Below are positions 28,858-42,695 of a stretch of DNA of 64,000 nt, piece after piece. Numbering within the stretch: the first letter of the stretch is position 1; the number at the start of each line of letters is the position of its first letter. The position numbers and the translations under genes were made by a program. The stretch is from the NCBI GenBank assembly GCA_903908165.1, contig CAIVQX010000078.1, positions 1-64,000 on the forward strand. The letters run 5' to 3'. Source of the stretch: an uncultured Methylococcaceae bacterium. Its GTDB lineage: Bacteria; Pseudomonadota; Gammaproteobacteria; Methylococcales; Methylomonadaceae. Below the pieces are notes generated by a model. The model was not told where the DNA came from and did no database searches. It saw only the letters and a program-made list of their open reading frames with translations.

Positions 28858-30681
28858 ATGGGCTCCATTTATGGCTGGGTATCAACAGCGGAAAAACCTC
28901 CTTTATCTCATTGCGTTGATAGTCAACGTAAAGCCTCTAAATGCTTAGAAACGGCAACGTCTAAAACTGGTTTTATTCGCCATGAAATGGCTGAAGTAGC
29001 TGGACATGCTACAAATCAAGCCCCTTCGACTTATCAATCTGCCAAATACTTGGTTATTCTTGAAGGATCACCGCAATGGCAAGATGCCGAATTAGCGGCA
29101 CTTTCAAAAACGCATGGTGCGGCTCATGCGTTTGCTGAAGGATTTTTTCGCGATGGACGTTCGGTTCTGAATAAGATTAAAGGACCATTTGCCTTATGTT
29201 TATTTGAGCCTGAACGTTGTTATGCTTTGCTGGCGATTGATAGGATAGGTGTTAGACCCTTAGCTTATTCTTGCCAGAATAGGATGTTGGTATTTGGCTC
29301 TGAGCTTGATCAAATTATCGGTCATCCAATGATTAAGGCAGAAATTGACCCACAGTCTATTTTTAATTATATGTATTTTCATGTAATTCCGAGTCCAGGT
29401 AGTATTTACCGTGGGATTTCAAAGCTTCAGCCTGGCGAATGTATAGAGTTTAATAATGGAGAGCTTTCAAATTATTTCTATTGGCAATTAATATATACCG
29501 ATAGTCATTATTCAAAAAAAGAATTATTTGCTCAATTACGAGCAGAATTGGAGCAATCGGTTTCTGTCTGCGAACCTGATCTCAATACAGGCGTTTTTTT
29601 GAGTGGTGGCCTTGATAGCAGTACAGTGGCAGGGTTTTATAAAAAAATAACGAATCGATCGATTGATGCTTTTACTATGGGTTTTGATGCTGAAGGTTAC
29701 GATGAAATGGCCTATGCCAGGATTACAGCGGCACATTTCAAAATTAATTTGCATGAGTACTATGTTACTCCAGCAGATGTATTACAAGCCATACCTTTAA
29801 TTGCTCAGACTTATGATGAGCCTTTTGGCAATGATTCTGCGGTTCCTGCATATCATTGCGCTAGGTTCGCTCGTGAACTAGGTATGACATGTTTATTGGC
29901 AGGGGACGGTGGTGATGAGCTTTTTGCTGGTAATTCTCGTTATGCTAAACAAAAGGTTTTTGATATTTATAGTCATGTACCGGACACAGTTAAGTCAATT
30001 TTAGAGTTTGCGGCCTTTAATGTGGGGTCCCTCGGGAAGGTAAGAAGCTATATAGAACAAGCCAGAATAGAAATGCCCGAACGTATGGAGACCTATAATT
30101 TTTTGAGTAGAACAGCTTTGACAGAGATCTTTTCTGGAGATTTTTTGAAGCAAATAAATCCAGATCAACCTATTGAATACCTTAAAAGTACTTATGAGCG
30201 GACATCTAATGACGATTTAATTAAAAAAATGTTGTTCTTGGATGGCAAATTTACTTTAGCAGATAACGATTTACGGAAAGTTAATCGAATGTGTGATCTT
30301 GCAGGTGTTGATGTGCTTTATCCGATGTTACAAGAAAATCTGGTGGAGTTTGCGGCCACTGTCCCTTCTAAATGGTTAATCCAGAGGTTTAATTTGCGCT
30401 CTTTTTATAAAGAAGGGCTAAGTGATTTTTTGCCCAAAGAAACACTGGCAAAAAGTAAAAAGGGTTTTGGTTTGCCTTTTGGTGTGTGGATGAGTAACGA
30501 TGAAGCATTAAAAAAATTTTCAGAAGACGCTTTAGATAGTATTGCCAAACGGGGTTTTCTAAATCCTGATTATATAAAAAAATTAGTTATGTCACATCAA
30601 AGCGGACATTCCTCTTATTACGGTACCATGATTTGGGTTTTAGTGATGTTAGAGCAGTGGCTATTAATGCACAATTTATAA
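28858..30681 (+). CDS. Asparagine synthetase-like protein lacking the N-terminal glutaminase Cys
   Basis: N-terminus MGSIYGWV rather than MCGI; ATP site GVFLSGGLDSSTVAGF, GDGGDELFAGNSRY intact; Met at 28858 preferred over TTG at 28819. Confidence 0.88.
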   Translation: MGSIYGWVSTAEKPPLSHCVDSQRKASKCLETATSKTGFIRHEMAEVAGHATNQAPSTYQSAKYLVILEGSPQWQDAELAALSKTHGAAHAFAEGFFRDGRSVLNKIKGPFALCLFEPERCYALLAIDRIGVRPLAYSCQNRMLVFGSELDQIIGHPMIKAEIDPQSIFNYMYFHVIPSPGSIYRGISKLQPGECIEFNNGELSNYFYWQLIYTDSHYSKKELFAQLRAELEQSVSVCEPDLNTGVFLSGGLDSSTVAGFYKKITNRSIDAFTMGFDAEGYDEMAYARITAAHFKINLHEYYVTPADVLQAIPLIAQTYDEPFGNDSAVPAYHCARFARELGMTCLLAGDGGDELFAGNSRYAKQKVFDIYSHVPDTVKSILEFAAFNVGSLGKVRSYIEQARIEMPERMETYNFLSRTALTEIFSGDFLKQINPDQPIEYLKSTYERTSNDDLIKKMLFLDGKFTLADNDLRKVNRMCDLAGVDVLYPMLQENLVEFAATVPSKWLIQRFNLRSFYKEGLSDFLPKETLAKSKKGFGLPFGVWMSNDEALKKFSEDALDSIAKRGFLNPDYIKKLVMSHQSGHSSYYGTMIWVLVMLEQWLLMHNL

Positions 30682-30757
30682 TAAAAATTTCATTTTGTTG
30701 AAATAATATTGCTAACGCATCATTAATTAGAGAGAGCAATAAAAAAGAGGAAATAGT

Positions 30758-32113
30758 TTGGACGATAGGAAAGTTTTACTTGTTATTGAAGATGATCCAG
30801 GATTGCAAAAGCAATTAAAGTGGACCTTTGAAAGTTATCAAGTGATCATTGCCGGTAATAAAAGTGAAGCCATTGCAGCACTAAGACGTTATATGCCAAG
30901 CGTTGTTACGCTTGATTTGGGTTTGCCACCTGATCCGGCTAATGCGAGTGTGGGTCTTGAGATTCTTAAAGATATTATAAAACTTGCGCCTGCTACTAAG
31001 GTAATTGTAGTAACAGGAAATGATGACCGTGAAAATGCTATTCTTGCTGTGGCAATTGGCGCTTATGATTTTTATCAGAAGCCAGTTAATAGTGATATTT
31101 TAAATTTAATCATAAAGCGTGCCTTTCAATTGAGTGAATTGGAAGCAGAGCATTTAAAGCTCCAACAAAAAACAAATGAGCCATTGGATGGAATTATTGC
31201 TTCCTGTCAAAAGATGCAAGAATTGGGTCGTAAGATAGAAAAGATAGCTCCAACAAGTGTAAGTGCATTGTTACTCGGAGAAAGTGGTACCGGAAAAGAA
31301 TTGTTTGCCAAAGCTATTCACGGCTTAAGTGATAGAAAAGAGAAGCCTTTTGTTGCTGTGAATTGTGCAGCCATTCCTGAGAATCTATTAGAAAGTGAGC
31401 TATTTGGATACGAAAAGGGCGCCTTTACTGGGGCATCTCAGCAAACAAAAGGAAAAATTGAATATGCTAATAAAGGAACCTTTTTTCTTGATGAGATAGG
31501 CGATCTTTCTTTTTCTTTGCAATCAAAATTATTGCGTTTTTTACAAGAAAGGACAATAGAGCGGATTGGTGGAAGACAGGAGATTGCGATTGATGTGCGA
31601 ATTATTTGCGCTACACACCAGAATTTGCAAGATCTTATTAAAGAGGGTAAGTTTAGGCTTGACTTATATTATCGAATAAGTGAAATAACGATTAACATTC
31701 CACCTTTGAGAGAAAGAGAAGGCGATGCACTTGCAATTGCTGCTGTTTTTTTAAAAAAATTCTCTGAGTTAAATAATAAAAAAATTAAAAGCTTTAGCAA
31801 AGAGGCGGGAATAGCTATCGAAAATTATTTGTGGCCAGGCAATGTTAGGGAATTGGAAAATATAATAAAACGAGCAGTAATAATGACTGATGAGGCCCAA
31901 ATTGGGGTTGAAGACCTTGATCTTGCTTATAATAGTGAGTCTGTCAAGCCCTTTAATTTAAAAGAGGTTCGAGATGTTGCTGAGACACAAGCTATCAAGA
32001 GAGCATTGTCGTATTCTAATAACAATATTTCAAATACAGCAAAGCTTCTTGGGGTAACCAGGCCAACGCTTTATACACTGTTTGAAAAATATAAGATTTC
32101 TGTTAATGAATAA
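30758..32113 (+). CDS. prsR: Sigma-54-dependent response regulator, PEP-CTERM-box type (PrsR-like)
   Basis: Receiver domain VIEDDPGLQKQLKW...DLGLPPDPANASVGLEIL typical of this class; AAA+ [15 protein letters not shown] and GAFTGA; Fis-type HTH; TTG start. Confidence 0.8.
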   Translation: MDDRKVLLVIEDDPGLQKQLKWTFESYQVIIAGNKSEAIAALRRYMPSVVTLDLGLPPDPANASVGLEILKDIIKLAPATKVIVVTGNDDRENAILAVAIGAYDFYQKPVNSDILNLIIKRAFQLSELEAEHLKLQQKTNEPLDGIIASCQKMQELGRKIEKIAPTSVSALLLGESGTGKELFAKAIHGLSDRKEKPFVAVNCAAIPENLLESELFGYEKGAFTGASQQTKGKIEYANKGTFFLDEIGDLSFSLQSKLLRFLQERTIERIGGRQEIAIDVRIICATHQNLQDLIKEGKFRLDLYYRISEITINIPPLREREGDALAIAAVFLKKFSELNNKKIKSFSKEAGIAIENYLWPGNVRELENIIKRAVIMTDEAQIGVEDLDLAYNSESVKPFNLKEVRDVAETQAIKRALSYSNNNISNTAKLLGVTRPTLYTLFEKYKISVNE

Positions 32114-32135
32114 TTTTCAAGACTAGAGAATAAAG

Positions 32136-32936
32136 TTACCTTGCTTTTAGAATGGCTTCATAAGCCTTTCTAATTTTTTGAGTTTTTTCTTTGGCTAGTA
32201 TCATCATTTCTTCAGGCAGGCCTTTAGCCACAAGTTTGTCGGGGTGATTTTGATTCATTAACCGACGATAAGCATTTTTTACTTCGTCTTTGTTGGCCGA
32301 AGGCAATAACCCTAAAATGCTATAAGCATCTTGTAGGCTTTGTTTTTGTAAATTATTGTGGGCGTGTGTAGAGTTCCCCGCATGAAAACGCTGTTGTGCT
32401 TGGAGTTGAATCTTTAAGCGTTCAAAATCAAAGCGCGAAAATCTGAGTCGACTGCAAATATGTAATAACAAATCTTCTTCGCTAACAGCAAAATAGCCAT
32501 CAGAAAAAGCTGCTTGTAGTTGTATATTAAGAAACATGCGTATTAAATCAGTCCGTCGATGACATTCCTTATAGAATTGATCTAAAACTTCATCCAAAGG
32601 GAAATCATGGTGTTTACCTTGCTCAAAGAGGTTGATAGCGGCTTGTCTCATCTCGTTAGTTAGAGACATTTCTTCCATGACACGCTTGGCTAATGAAATT
32701 TCTTCTCGTGAGACCTGGCCATCAGCTTTAGCAATATGACCCATGACTGAAAAAGTAGCGGAAAAAAAAGCCATTTGAACCCGATGTTGATCACCTGAGC
32801 TAAGTGTTTCAACTGTATCAAGCCCAGCCAATCCTTTTCCAAATTGATGGCCTACTGATGCACCTAAAATGGCGCCTAAGGGGCCACCGAGCAGGAAACC
32901 GAATGTGCCACCCACAACTGTGCTAAACCAGTTCAT
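32136..32936 (-). CDS. djlA: DjlA-like membrane co-chaperone (TerB + DnaJ)
   Basis: N-terminal glycine-rich TM, TerB-like middle, C-terminal J domain with HPD (NQNHPDKL). Confidence 0.9.
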   Translation of the reverse strand: MNWFSTVVGGTFGFLLGGPLGAILGASVGHQFGKGLAGLDTVETLSSGDQHRVQMAFFSATFSVMGHIAKADGQVSREEISLAKRVMEEMSLTNEMRQAAINLFEQGKHHDFPLDEVLDQFYKECHRRTDLIRMFLNIQLQAAFSDGYFAVSEEDLLLHICSRLRFSRFDFERLKIQLQAQQRFHAGNSTHAHNNLQKQSLQDAYSILGLLPSANKDEVKNAYRRLMNQNHPDKLVAKGLPEEMMILAKEKTQKIRKAYEAILKAR

Positions 32937-33100
32937 CGTTATCAATCCTGTTCTGAGAAAATAATGTTAGAATTATACCATTAGGTAATTTACAAGAAAG
33001 AATATACATTTTTCAAACTGTTAAGGTGAGTAAGGTGGTTAGCCAGTTGGGCGTATTGTGAGAGATCTGCCTAAACTTTTTTAAATTTTAGTGAGTAATT

Positions 33101-34000
33101 ATGACTGTACCAGAAGCCCTATATCAATCAGTATTGCCATCACTTAAGCTACGTGCCCGGGGAAAGGTTCGAGATATATACGATATTGATGATAAGTATA
33201 TGTTAATTGTAGCAACGGATAGGCTTTCTGCATTTGATGTGATTTTGCCTGATCCCATACCTGGTAAAGGACTCGTGTTAACGCGTATATCCAATTTCTG
33301 GTTTGGAAAATTGCACAATATCATGCCCAATCATTTAGTTAATATTGCTTTGAGCCAGGTTTTGCCAGACGCCAAAGAACGTTCACAAGTAGAGGGGCGT
33401 GCAATTGTGGTTAAAATATTAAAACCATTGCCCGTAGAAGCAATAGTCCGAGGCTATTTGATAGGTTCCGGTTGGAAAGATTATCAAAAAACAGGGGATG
33501 TTTGTGGTATTAAACTGCCGGTTGGGTTGCAGCAAGCTCAGCAACTGCCAGAGGCGATATATACGCCATCTACAAAAGCGGCTGTTGATCAGCATGATGA
33601 AAATATATCATTTGAGCAAAGTGTAAGTTTATTGGGTCAAGATCTAGCAGAGCAGGTGCGTGATGCAAGCTTGATGTTATACAAAGAAGCTGCAGCTTTT
33701 GCTAAAGAAAGAGGCATTATTATTGCAGACACCAAATTTGAATTTGGAGTCGATACTGATGGGCTTTTGTATTTAATTGATGAGGCATTAACCCCGGATT
33801 CGTCAAGATTTTGGCCTGCAGATGATTATCAGGTAGGTATTAGCCCGCCTAGTTTTGATAAACAATATATTCGTGATTATCTCGAAACTTTAGATTGGAA
33901 TAAAACTGCTCCGGGGCCCTCTCTGCCAAGTGAAGTGGCCGCTTTTTGCGCACAGAAGTATCATGAAGCGGAGATGAGGTTAACGCAAAATAAAGTTTAG
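33101..34000 (+). CDS. purC: Phosphoribosylaminoimidazole-succinocarboxamide synthase
   Basis: [52 protein letters not shown]. Confidence 0.97.
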   Translation: MTVPEALYQSVLPSLKLRARGKVRDIYDIDDKYMLIVATDRLSAFDVILPDPIPGKGLVLTRISNFWFGKLHNIMPNHLVNIALSQVLPDAKERSQVEGRAIVVKILKPLPVEAIVRGYLIGSGWKDYQKTGDVCGIKLPVGLQQAQQLPEAIYTPSTKAAVDQHDENISFEQSVSLLGQDLAEQVRDASLMLYKEAAAFAKERGIIIADTKFEFGVDTDGLLYLIDEALTPDSSRFWPADDYQVGISPPSFDKQYIRDYLETLDWNKTAPGPSLPSEVAAFCAQKYHEAEMRLTQNKV

Positions 34001-34173
34001 ATAGATTGAGATGCTAAAAAGTGGACTTTGACCTATAAAAGCACTTGGCTACAAAGATGCTTATTAAAAATTTATGGAGTTAAATTCCTTTCTAGGTGAG
34101 ATTCTCAGGGTTATGAGCAGTAAGTGTTACCATAATTTATCGTTATAAAGTTGCCAGTAAAGGCTAATCAATC

Positions 34174-34202
34174 TTGATTTAATGAAAGCCGCTAGATATA
34201 AT
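34174..34202 (+). promoter_or_regulatory. Sigma70-like promoter of atp operon
   Basis: TTGATT-N17-TATAAT upstream of atpI. Confidence 0.6.
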
Positions 34203-34230
34203 CCTTCAGCTATTGGGTTTGGGGAGCCGT

Positions 34231-34590
34231 ATGGGTAGTGCAAAACAATCTACGGTGAGTAGGATTCTAAGTTATCAAATTCTGATAATACTCTTAACTA
34301 CTGCCAGCTTCAGTCTTGCTAGGGGTTGGCCTCAAGGGATGTCAAGTGCATTAGGTGGAGTGGCTGCATTTGTCCCCAATCTTTATTTTGCATTGAGAAT
34401 ATATAAAGTTTCGGGACAACCAGCCAGGAAGATTGTTAACTCCTTTTATGTGGGAGAATCAGGGAAATTATTATTAACGGCGGGACTGTTTATATTAATT
34501 TTTAAAGTAAAAAATGTAGAAATATTACCGCTGTTTGTAGGTTACGTAACGGCATTATCAGTTTTTTGGTTCGCGCTTATTATGCGTTAA
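34231..34590 (+). CDS. atpI: ATP synthase subunit I
   Basis: Small membrane protein preceding atpB; GWPQGMSSALGGVAAFVPNLYFALRIYK. Confidence 0.85.
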   Translation: MGSAKQSTVSRILSYQILIILLTTASFSLARGWPQGMSSALGGVAAFVPNLYFALRIYKVSGQPARKIVNSFYVGESGKLLLTAGLFILIFKVKNVEILPLFVGYVTALSVFWFALIMR

Positions 34591-34605
34591 CATTATTTTA
34601 AATAG

Positions 34606-35391
<786 letters not shown>

Positions 35392-35424
35392 TTATTTTCA
35401 ACTATATTTTTTTAACTTTTTTAA

Positions 35425-35727
<303 letters not shown>

Positions 35728-35766
35728 TTGCACTTTCGTGTTTAATAGCAACAAGAGGAACGCATC

Positions 35767-36240
35767 GTGAGTATCAATGCTACTCTGATTGGGCAAATGA
35801 TTACATTTGCACTTCTGGTATGGTTTACCATGAAGTACATTTGGCCTCCTTTATTTGACTCTTTAGAAGAACGTAAAAAGAAAATTGCTGATGGTTTGGC
35901 TGCTGCTGAAAAAGGGCAGGAAGAAATTGTTCTAGCGGAAAAAAAAGCCAAGGGTGTCTTAAAAGATGCAAAGCAACAATCTTCAGAGATTGTTAATTTG
36001 GCACAGAAGCGTGCAAATGAAATTGTTGAAGAATCAAAAGATACCGCTAAAAAAGAAGGGGAGCGATTGATTGTTGCGGCAAAGGCACAGATTGAACAGG
36101 AAATTCAGCAGGCTAAAGAAGGTTTAAGAAAAGAAGTGGCTGATTTAGCACTAAGTGCTGCAGAACAGATTCTAGGTGCGGAGATTGATAAGGCAAAGCA
36201 TCAAGACATTATTAATAAAGCTTCTAATCAATTGGGCTAG
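35767..36240 (+). CDS. atpF: F0F1 ATP synthase subunit b
   Basis: TM helix plus long amphipathic helix; position in operon; GTG start. Confidence 0.96.
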   Translation: MSINATLIGQMITFALLVWFTMKYIWPPLFDSLEERKKKIADGLAAAEKGQEEIVLAEKKAKGVLKDAKQQSSEIVNLAQKRANEIVEESKDTAKKEGERLIVAAKAQIEQEIQQAKEGLRKEVADLALSAAEQILGAEIDKAKHQDIINKASNQLG

Positions 36241-36245
36241 GCATA

Positions 36246-36779
36246 ATGAGCGAACTGGCAACATTAGCAAGGCCATATGCAGCTGCAGCTTTTAAAAGAG
36301 CTAAAGAAACGAGTGCGACTGATAAATGGTCACTAAGCTTAGCTTTTTTAGCTTCTGTAATAAAGAATGAAAATATTTCTGTTGTCGTCGACAACCCGAA
36401 AGTAAATAGACAAAAGTTATCAGCGCTTATGTTAGATATTTGCCAAGGACATGTTGATATAGAGAATGAAAATTTCATTAAATTACTTGTCCATAACAAT
36501 CGATTAGATTTATTACCTACAATTGCCAAGCTTTTTGAGATTTATAAAGCAGAAGATGAGGGGTATATCGAGGTTGATGTATTTACAGCTTTTGTATTTT
36601 CAAAAGAAACAAAGCAAGAATTTACGATAAATTTGGAAAAAACGTTGGGCAAAAAAATCCATATGAACGTAGCAGTAGATAAGTCATTAATTGGTGGCAT
36701 ACTGGTGCGGGCTGGTGACAGAGTAATTGACGGATCTATTAAAGGTCGGCTTCAACACATGCAAAAAGCGCTACAGTGA
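36246..36779 (+). CDS. atpH: F0F1 ATP synthase subunit delta
   Basis: [35 protein letters not shown]. Confidence 0.97.
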   Translation: MSELATLARPYAAAAFKRAKETSATDKWSLSLAFLASVIKNENISVVVDNPKVNRQKLSALMLDICQGHVDIENENFIKLLVHNNRLDLLPTIAKLFEIYKAEDEGYIEVDVFTAFVFSKETKQEFTINLEKTLGKKIHMNVAVDKSLIGGILVRAGDRVIDGSIKGRLQHMQKALQ

Positions 36780-36789
36780 GAAAAAGCAA

Positions 36790-38331
36790 ATGCAACTAAA
36801 CCCATCTGAAATAAGTGATCTTATTAAAAAGAAGATCGAAAACTTCGACTTAAGTGCCGAAGCGCATACTGAAGGTACTGTAGTCAGTGTGACTGACGGT
36901 ATAGTAAGAGTACATGGACTTTCTGAAGCTATGCAAGGAGAGATGCTTGAATTTCCAGGCAATACCTTTGGTATGGCGCTTAATCTTGAAAGGGATTCAG
37001 TTGGTGTGGTGGTATTAGGGCCATATCAACATATCACAGAAGGTGATACTGTAAAATGTACTGGAAGAATTTTGGAAGTTCCTGTTGGAGAGGCCTTATT
37101 AGGGCGTGTTGTTGACGCTTTGGGTAATCCTATTGATGGAAAAGGGGCTATCAATACTACTGAAACAGCACCTATTGAAAAAATCGCTCCGGGTGTAATT
37201 GCTCGACAATCTGTTGATCAACCAGTGCAGTTGGGTTTGAAGTCAATTGATGCGATGATTCCAGTAGGGCGTGGGCAGCGTGAATTAATTATTGGCGACA
37301 GACAAACTGGTAAAACAGCCATTGCGATTGATGCAATCATCAATCAAAAAGGAACCGGTATTAAATGTATTTATGTAGCAATCGGTCAGAAACGTTCATC
37401 AATTGCAAACGTAGTACGCAAGTTGGAAGAACATGGTGCAATGGCTCATACGATCATTGTTGCAGCATCAGCTTCTGAATCAGCTGCTTTACAATTTATC
37501 GCACCTTATACAGGGTGTTCAATGGGTGAATTCTTCAGGGATAAAGGCGAAGATGCGCTTATCATTTATGATGATTTAACAAAACAAGCATGGGCTTATC
37601 GCCAAGTTTCTCTATTATTAAGACGTCCGCCCGGTCGTGAAGCTTATCCTGGAGACGTGTTTTATTTACATTCACGTTTATTGGAAAGAGCATCACGCAT
37701 TAATGCAGAAGAAGTTGAGAAGCTTACCGGAGGAAAAGTAAAAGGTAAAACAGGTTCTCTAACAGCTTTACCAATTATTGAAACTCAAGGTGGAGACGTT
37801 TCAGCCTTCGTTCCAACTAACGTTATTTCTATTACAGATGGTCAGATTTTCTTGGAAAGCAACTTGTTTAATTCAGGTATTCGTCCAGCTGTAAATGCCG
37901 GTTTGTCAGTGTCGCGAGTTGGTGGGGCAGCACAAACTAAGATCATTAAGAAATTAGGAGGCGGAACTCGTTTGGATTTGGCTCAGTACAGAGAGTTGGC
38001 AGCATTTGCTCAATTTGCTTCTGATTTGGATGAAAGTACGCGTAAGCAAATTGAACGTGGACAGCGGGTTACTGAATTAATGAAGCAAAATCAATATTCG
38101 CCGATGTCGGTTGCGCAAATGGCTGTTTCATTATTTGCTGCTAACGAAGGATTTCTTGATACTGTAGAGGTTAATAAAGTACTCGATTTTGAGGCAGCCT
38201 TGCAGCTTTATATGAAATCAGAGCATTCTGAATTAATGAATAACATTAATGCAACTGGCGATTTTAATAATGAAATTAGCAGCGGATTAAAAGCTGCAAT
38301 TGAAAGTTTCATTAAAACTCATAGTTGGTAA
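36790..38331 (+). CDS. atpA: F0F1 ATP synthase subunit alpha
   Basis: [31 protein letters not shown]; start at 36790 rather than ORF track 36727. Confidence 0.98.
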   Translation: MQLNPSEISDLIKKKIENFDLSAEAHTEGTVVSVTDGIVRVHGLSEAMQGEMLEFPGNTFGMALNLERDSVGVVVLGPYQHITEGDTVKCTGRILEVPVGEALLGRVVDALGNPIDGKGAINTTETAPIEKIAPGVIARQSVDQPVQLGLKSIDAMIPVGRGQRELIIGDRQTGKTAIAIDAIINQKGTGIKCIYVAIGQKRSSIANVVRKLEEHGAMAHTIIVAASASESAALQFIAPYTGCSMGEFFRDKGEDALIIYDDLTKQAWAYRQVSLLLRRPPGREAYPGDVFYLHSRLLERASRINAEEVEKLTGGKVKGKTGSLTALPIIETQGGDVSAFVPTNVISITDGQIFLESNLFNSGIRPAVNAGLSVSRVGGAAQTKIIKKLGGGTRLDLAQYRELAAFAQFASDLDESTRKQIERGQRVTELMKQNQYSPMSVAQMAVSLFAANEGFLDTVEVNKVLDFEAALQLYMKSEHSELMNNINATGDFNNEISSGLKAAIESFIKTHSW

Positions 38332-38343
38332 AAGGGTCTTCAA

Positions 38344-39207
38344 ATGGCTGTTGGAAAAGAAATACGCACAAAGATCGCGAGTATTAAGAATACTCAAAAG
38401 ATCACTCGGGCAATGGAGATGGTTGCTGCGAGTAAAATGCGTAAAACAAAAGACAGGATGCAGGCAACTAGGCCCTATTCTAAAAAAATTGGCCAAATAA
38501 TAAAGCATTTGGCTCAGGCCAATCCAGAATATAAACACCCTTACCTAATCGCTAGAGATGTGAAGCGGGTAGGGGTTATTTTGATAAGTTCTGATAGGGG
38601 TTTGTGTGGGGGACTAAATTCAAATTTATTTAGAAAGACACTTGCTCAACTATCGCTTTGGCATAATGCAAATATAGAAGTAGATGTTTGTACTATAGGC
38701 ACTAAAGCGTTTGGTTTTTTTAGTAATCATAAAGTAAATTTAATAGGGCAAGCTTCTAAATTGGGTGATACTCCTCATCTGAATGATATAGTTGGCGTGA
38801 TTAAGTTAATGTTGGATGCTTACGAAGAAGGTAAGATCGACCAATTGTATGTGGTTAGCAATGAATTCGTGAATACAATGACGCAACGTCCCGCTGTTGA
38901 ACAGTTACTTCCCGTAGTCGCTAGTGAACTGGACGAGAATCTTAATGGACATTGGGATTATATTTATGAGCCTGATGCTAAAGAGGTATTGGATCATTTA
39001 TTGACTCGTTTTATTGAGTCTAAAGTTTACCAAGGGCTTGTTGAAAATAATGCTTGTGAACAAGCAGCCAGAATGGTGGCTATGAAGAGCGCTTCGGATA
39101 ATGCGGGCAATCTTATTGGTGAATTACAATTAATTTACAATAAAGCTAGGCAAGCAGCGATTACTCAGGAAATTTCAGAAATTGTTGCAGGGGCATCCGC
39201 GGTTTAA
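38344..39207 (+). CDS. atpG: F0F1 ATP synthase subunit gamma
   Basis: [31 protein letters not shown]. Confidence 0.98.
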   Translation: MAVGKEIRTKIASIKNTQKITRAMEMVAASKMRKTKDRMQATRPYSKKIGQIIKHLAQANPEYKHPYLIARDVKRVGVILISSDRGLCGGLNSNLFRKTLAQLSLWHNANIEVDVCTIGTKAFGFFSNHKVNLIGQASKLGDTPHLNDIVGVIKLMLDAYEEGKIDQLYVVSNEFVNTMTQRPAVEQLLPVVASELDENLNGHWDYIYEPDAKEVLDHLLTRFIESKVYQGLVENNACEQAARMVAMKSASDNAGNLIGELQLIYNKARQAAITQEISEIVAGASAV

Positions 39208-39257
39208 TCCGGTAGGGGTTGGTTTTACACCGGCCCATGGTTTAGGAGCTTGGGTAA

Positions 39258-40700
<1,443 letters not shown>

Positions 40701-40750
40701 TAAATGTTTCTTCCTGCAGTGGTAGTAAGAATATTGAAACAGGTGAAAAT

Positions 40751-41176
40751 ATGACTATGACCGTACATGTAGATATTGTAAGTGCAGAGAAGGAGATTTT
40801 TTCCGGTTTGGCGGAAATGGTATTTGCTCCTGCTGAACTCGGCGAACTGGGTATTTCTCCTCGTCATGCTCCATTAATAACAAAATTAAATGCGGGGGAA
40901 GTTCGGGTAAAGGTAAGCGATAATGAAAGTTATCCTTTTTATATCTCGGGTGGTCTTTTAGAAGTACAACCACATTTAGTTACTATTTTAGCTGACACGG
41001 CAATTAGAGCAAAAGATATCGATGAAGCAGCAGCGCTAGATGCGAAAGCGAAGGCAGAAGAAGCTTTAACAGATAAGTCGGGTAAAATTGATTATGCATC
41101 CGCCCAGTCTCAATTGTTACAAGCAGTTATGCAATTGAGAACGTTAGATAGACTTAGAAAGCGTGGCGGAATATAG
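40751..41176 (+). CDS. atpC: F0F1 ATP synthase subunit epsilon
   Basis: VHVDIVSAEKEIFSGLAEMVFAPAELGELGISPRHAPLIT. Confidence 0.97.
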   Translation: MTMTVHVDIVSAEKEIFSGLAEMVFAPAELGELGISPRHAPLITKLNAGEVRVKVSDNESYPFYISGGLLEVQPHLVTILADTAIRAKDIDEAAALDAKAKAEEALTDKSGKIDYASAQSQLLQAVMQLRTLDRLRKRGGI

Positions 41177-41225
41177 TAGAAAGGCTTATTAAGGGTAAGC
41201 CCAAACAAGTTATTCATTTTGAAAA

Positions 41226-41259
41226 CCCGATAACGTAGATTGCGATATCGGGTTTTTTT
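41226..41259 (+). terminator. Intrinsic terminator of atp operon
   Basis: CCCGATA...TATCGGG + T7. Confidence 0.75.
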
Positions 41260-41276
41260 GTTTACAAGGATTAGAA

Positions 41277-42644
41277 ATGAAAATTATCACAATTATTTTA
41301 GCTGCAGGTAAGGGAACACGTATGTGCTCAGAATTACCTAAAGTACTTCATAAAATTGCTAATCGCCCTTTATTGCGTCATGTTTATGATATGTGTTATC
41401 AGTTGAATAATAATGCTATAAAAATTGTATATGGTCATGGAGCAAATTTGGTTAGAAACTCCTTAGCAGATATAGATGTTAGTTGGGTTGAACAAAAGCA
41501 ACAGTTGGGTACAGGTCATGCAGTGCAACAGGTAAGTGATCAAATTCCAGATTCTGATATTGTATTAATACTTTATGGTGATGTACCTTTATTAAAGTTG
41601 GCTACTGTGAAGCACTTAATTGCAAATGTGAGTGACAAGACTCTTGCATTATTAACGGTTAATCTGAAAAATCCTCAGGGTTACGGCCGCATAGTACGAG
41701 ATTCGACAGGAAAAGTAATCAAAATCGTTGAGGAAAAAGATGCTTCTATTATTGAGAAATTAATAGTTGAGGGTAATACTGGCATTATGGCTGTTCAAGG
41801 AGTTAAATTGAAAAAATGGCTGAATCAGTTAGGTAATCATAATGCACAAGGAGAATATTATTTGACTGATGTTATTGAAATGGCTGTTTCAGATGGAGTG
41901 GATATCTCAACCAGTCAACCAGAATCAGTTGATGAGGTATTGGGTGTTAATAATCGAATCCAATTAAGTTATTTGGAAAGAATTTATCAACAAGAGCAGG
42001 CTTATAGTCTAATGGAGCGTGGTGTGACATTGCTGGATCCAGCACGGTTTGATCTAAGAGGCTCAATTGTTGAGTTAGGTAAAGATATAGTGTGTGATGT
42101 AAACGTTATTATCGAGGGTGAAAACACTATTGGTAATAACGTCAATATTGGTGCCAATACTCATATTAAGAATTCAATAATTGGTGATAATGTAGAGATT
42201 TTGGCAAATTGTATAATAGAAAATTCTGTGGTTGGGCAGGGCAGTAAAATAGGACCTTATGCAAGATTACGCCCGGAAACTGTTTTGGCAGAAAATGTCC
42301 ACATTGGAAATTTTGTAGAACTTAAAAAATCAACGGTAGCTGAATTCAGTAAAATAAACCATCTTAGCTATATTGGTGATACAACAGTTGGTGCAAAAGT
42401 TAATATTGGGGCTGGGACTATTACTTGTAATTATGATGGAGTGAATAAATTTAGAACAATCATAGAGGATGGTGCATTTATTGGCTCAGATACTCAATTA
42501 ATTGCGCCAGTCATAGTAGGTAAAAATGCCACAATAGGTGCAGGTTCAACAATCACAAAAGATAGTCCCGAAAATCAGCTGACTTTAAGCAGAGCGAAAC
42601 AGATGACAGTTGCAGAATGGAAACGACCGGTAAAACTTGACTAA
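41277..42644 (+). CDS. glmU: Bifunctional UDP-GlcNAc pyrophosphorylase / GlcN-1-P acetyltransferase
   Basis: ILAAGKGTRMCSELPKVLHKI; left-handed beta-helix hexapeptide repeats. Confidence 0.97.
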   Translation: MKIITIILAAGKGTRMCSELPKVLHKIANRPLLRHVYDMCYQLNNNAIKIVYGHGANLVRNSLADIDVSWVEQKQQLGTGHAVQQVSDQIPDSDIVLILYGDVPLLKLATVKHLIANVSDKTLALLTVNLKNPQGYGRIVRDSTGKVIKIVEEKDASIIEKLIVEGNTGIMAVQGVKLKKWLNQLGNHNAQGEYYLTDVIEMAVSDGVDISTSQPESVDEVLGVNNRIQLSYLERIYQQEQAYSLMERGVTLLDPARFDLRGSIVELGKDIVCDVNVIIEGENTIGNNVNIGANTHIKNSIIGDNVEILANCIIENSVVGQGSKIGPYARLRPETVLAENVHIGNFVELKKSTVAEFSKINHLSYIGDTTVGAKVNIGAGTITCNYDGVNKFRTIIEDGAFIGSDTQLIAPVIVGKNATIGAGSTITKDSPENQLTLSRAKQMTVAEWKRPVKLD

Positions 42645-42695
42645 ACTGATGTTGGGGTAGTGTTATGTTTGGAACATTTACTGAGGAAAAATAAT

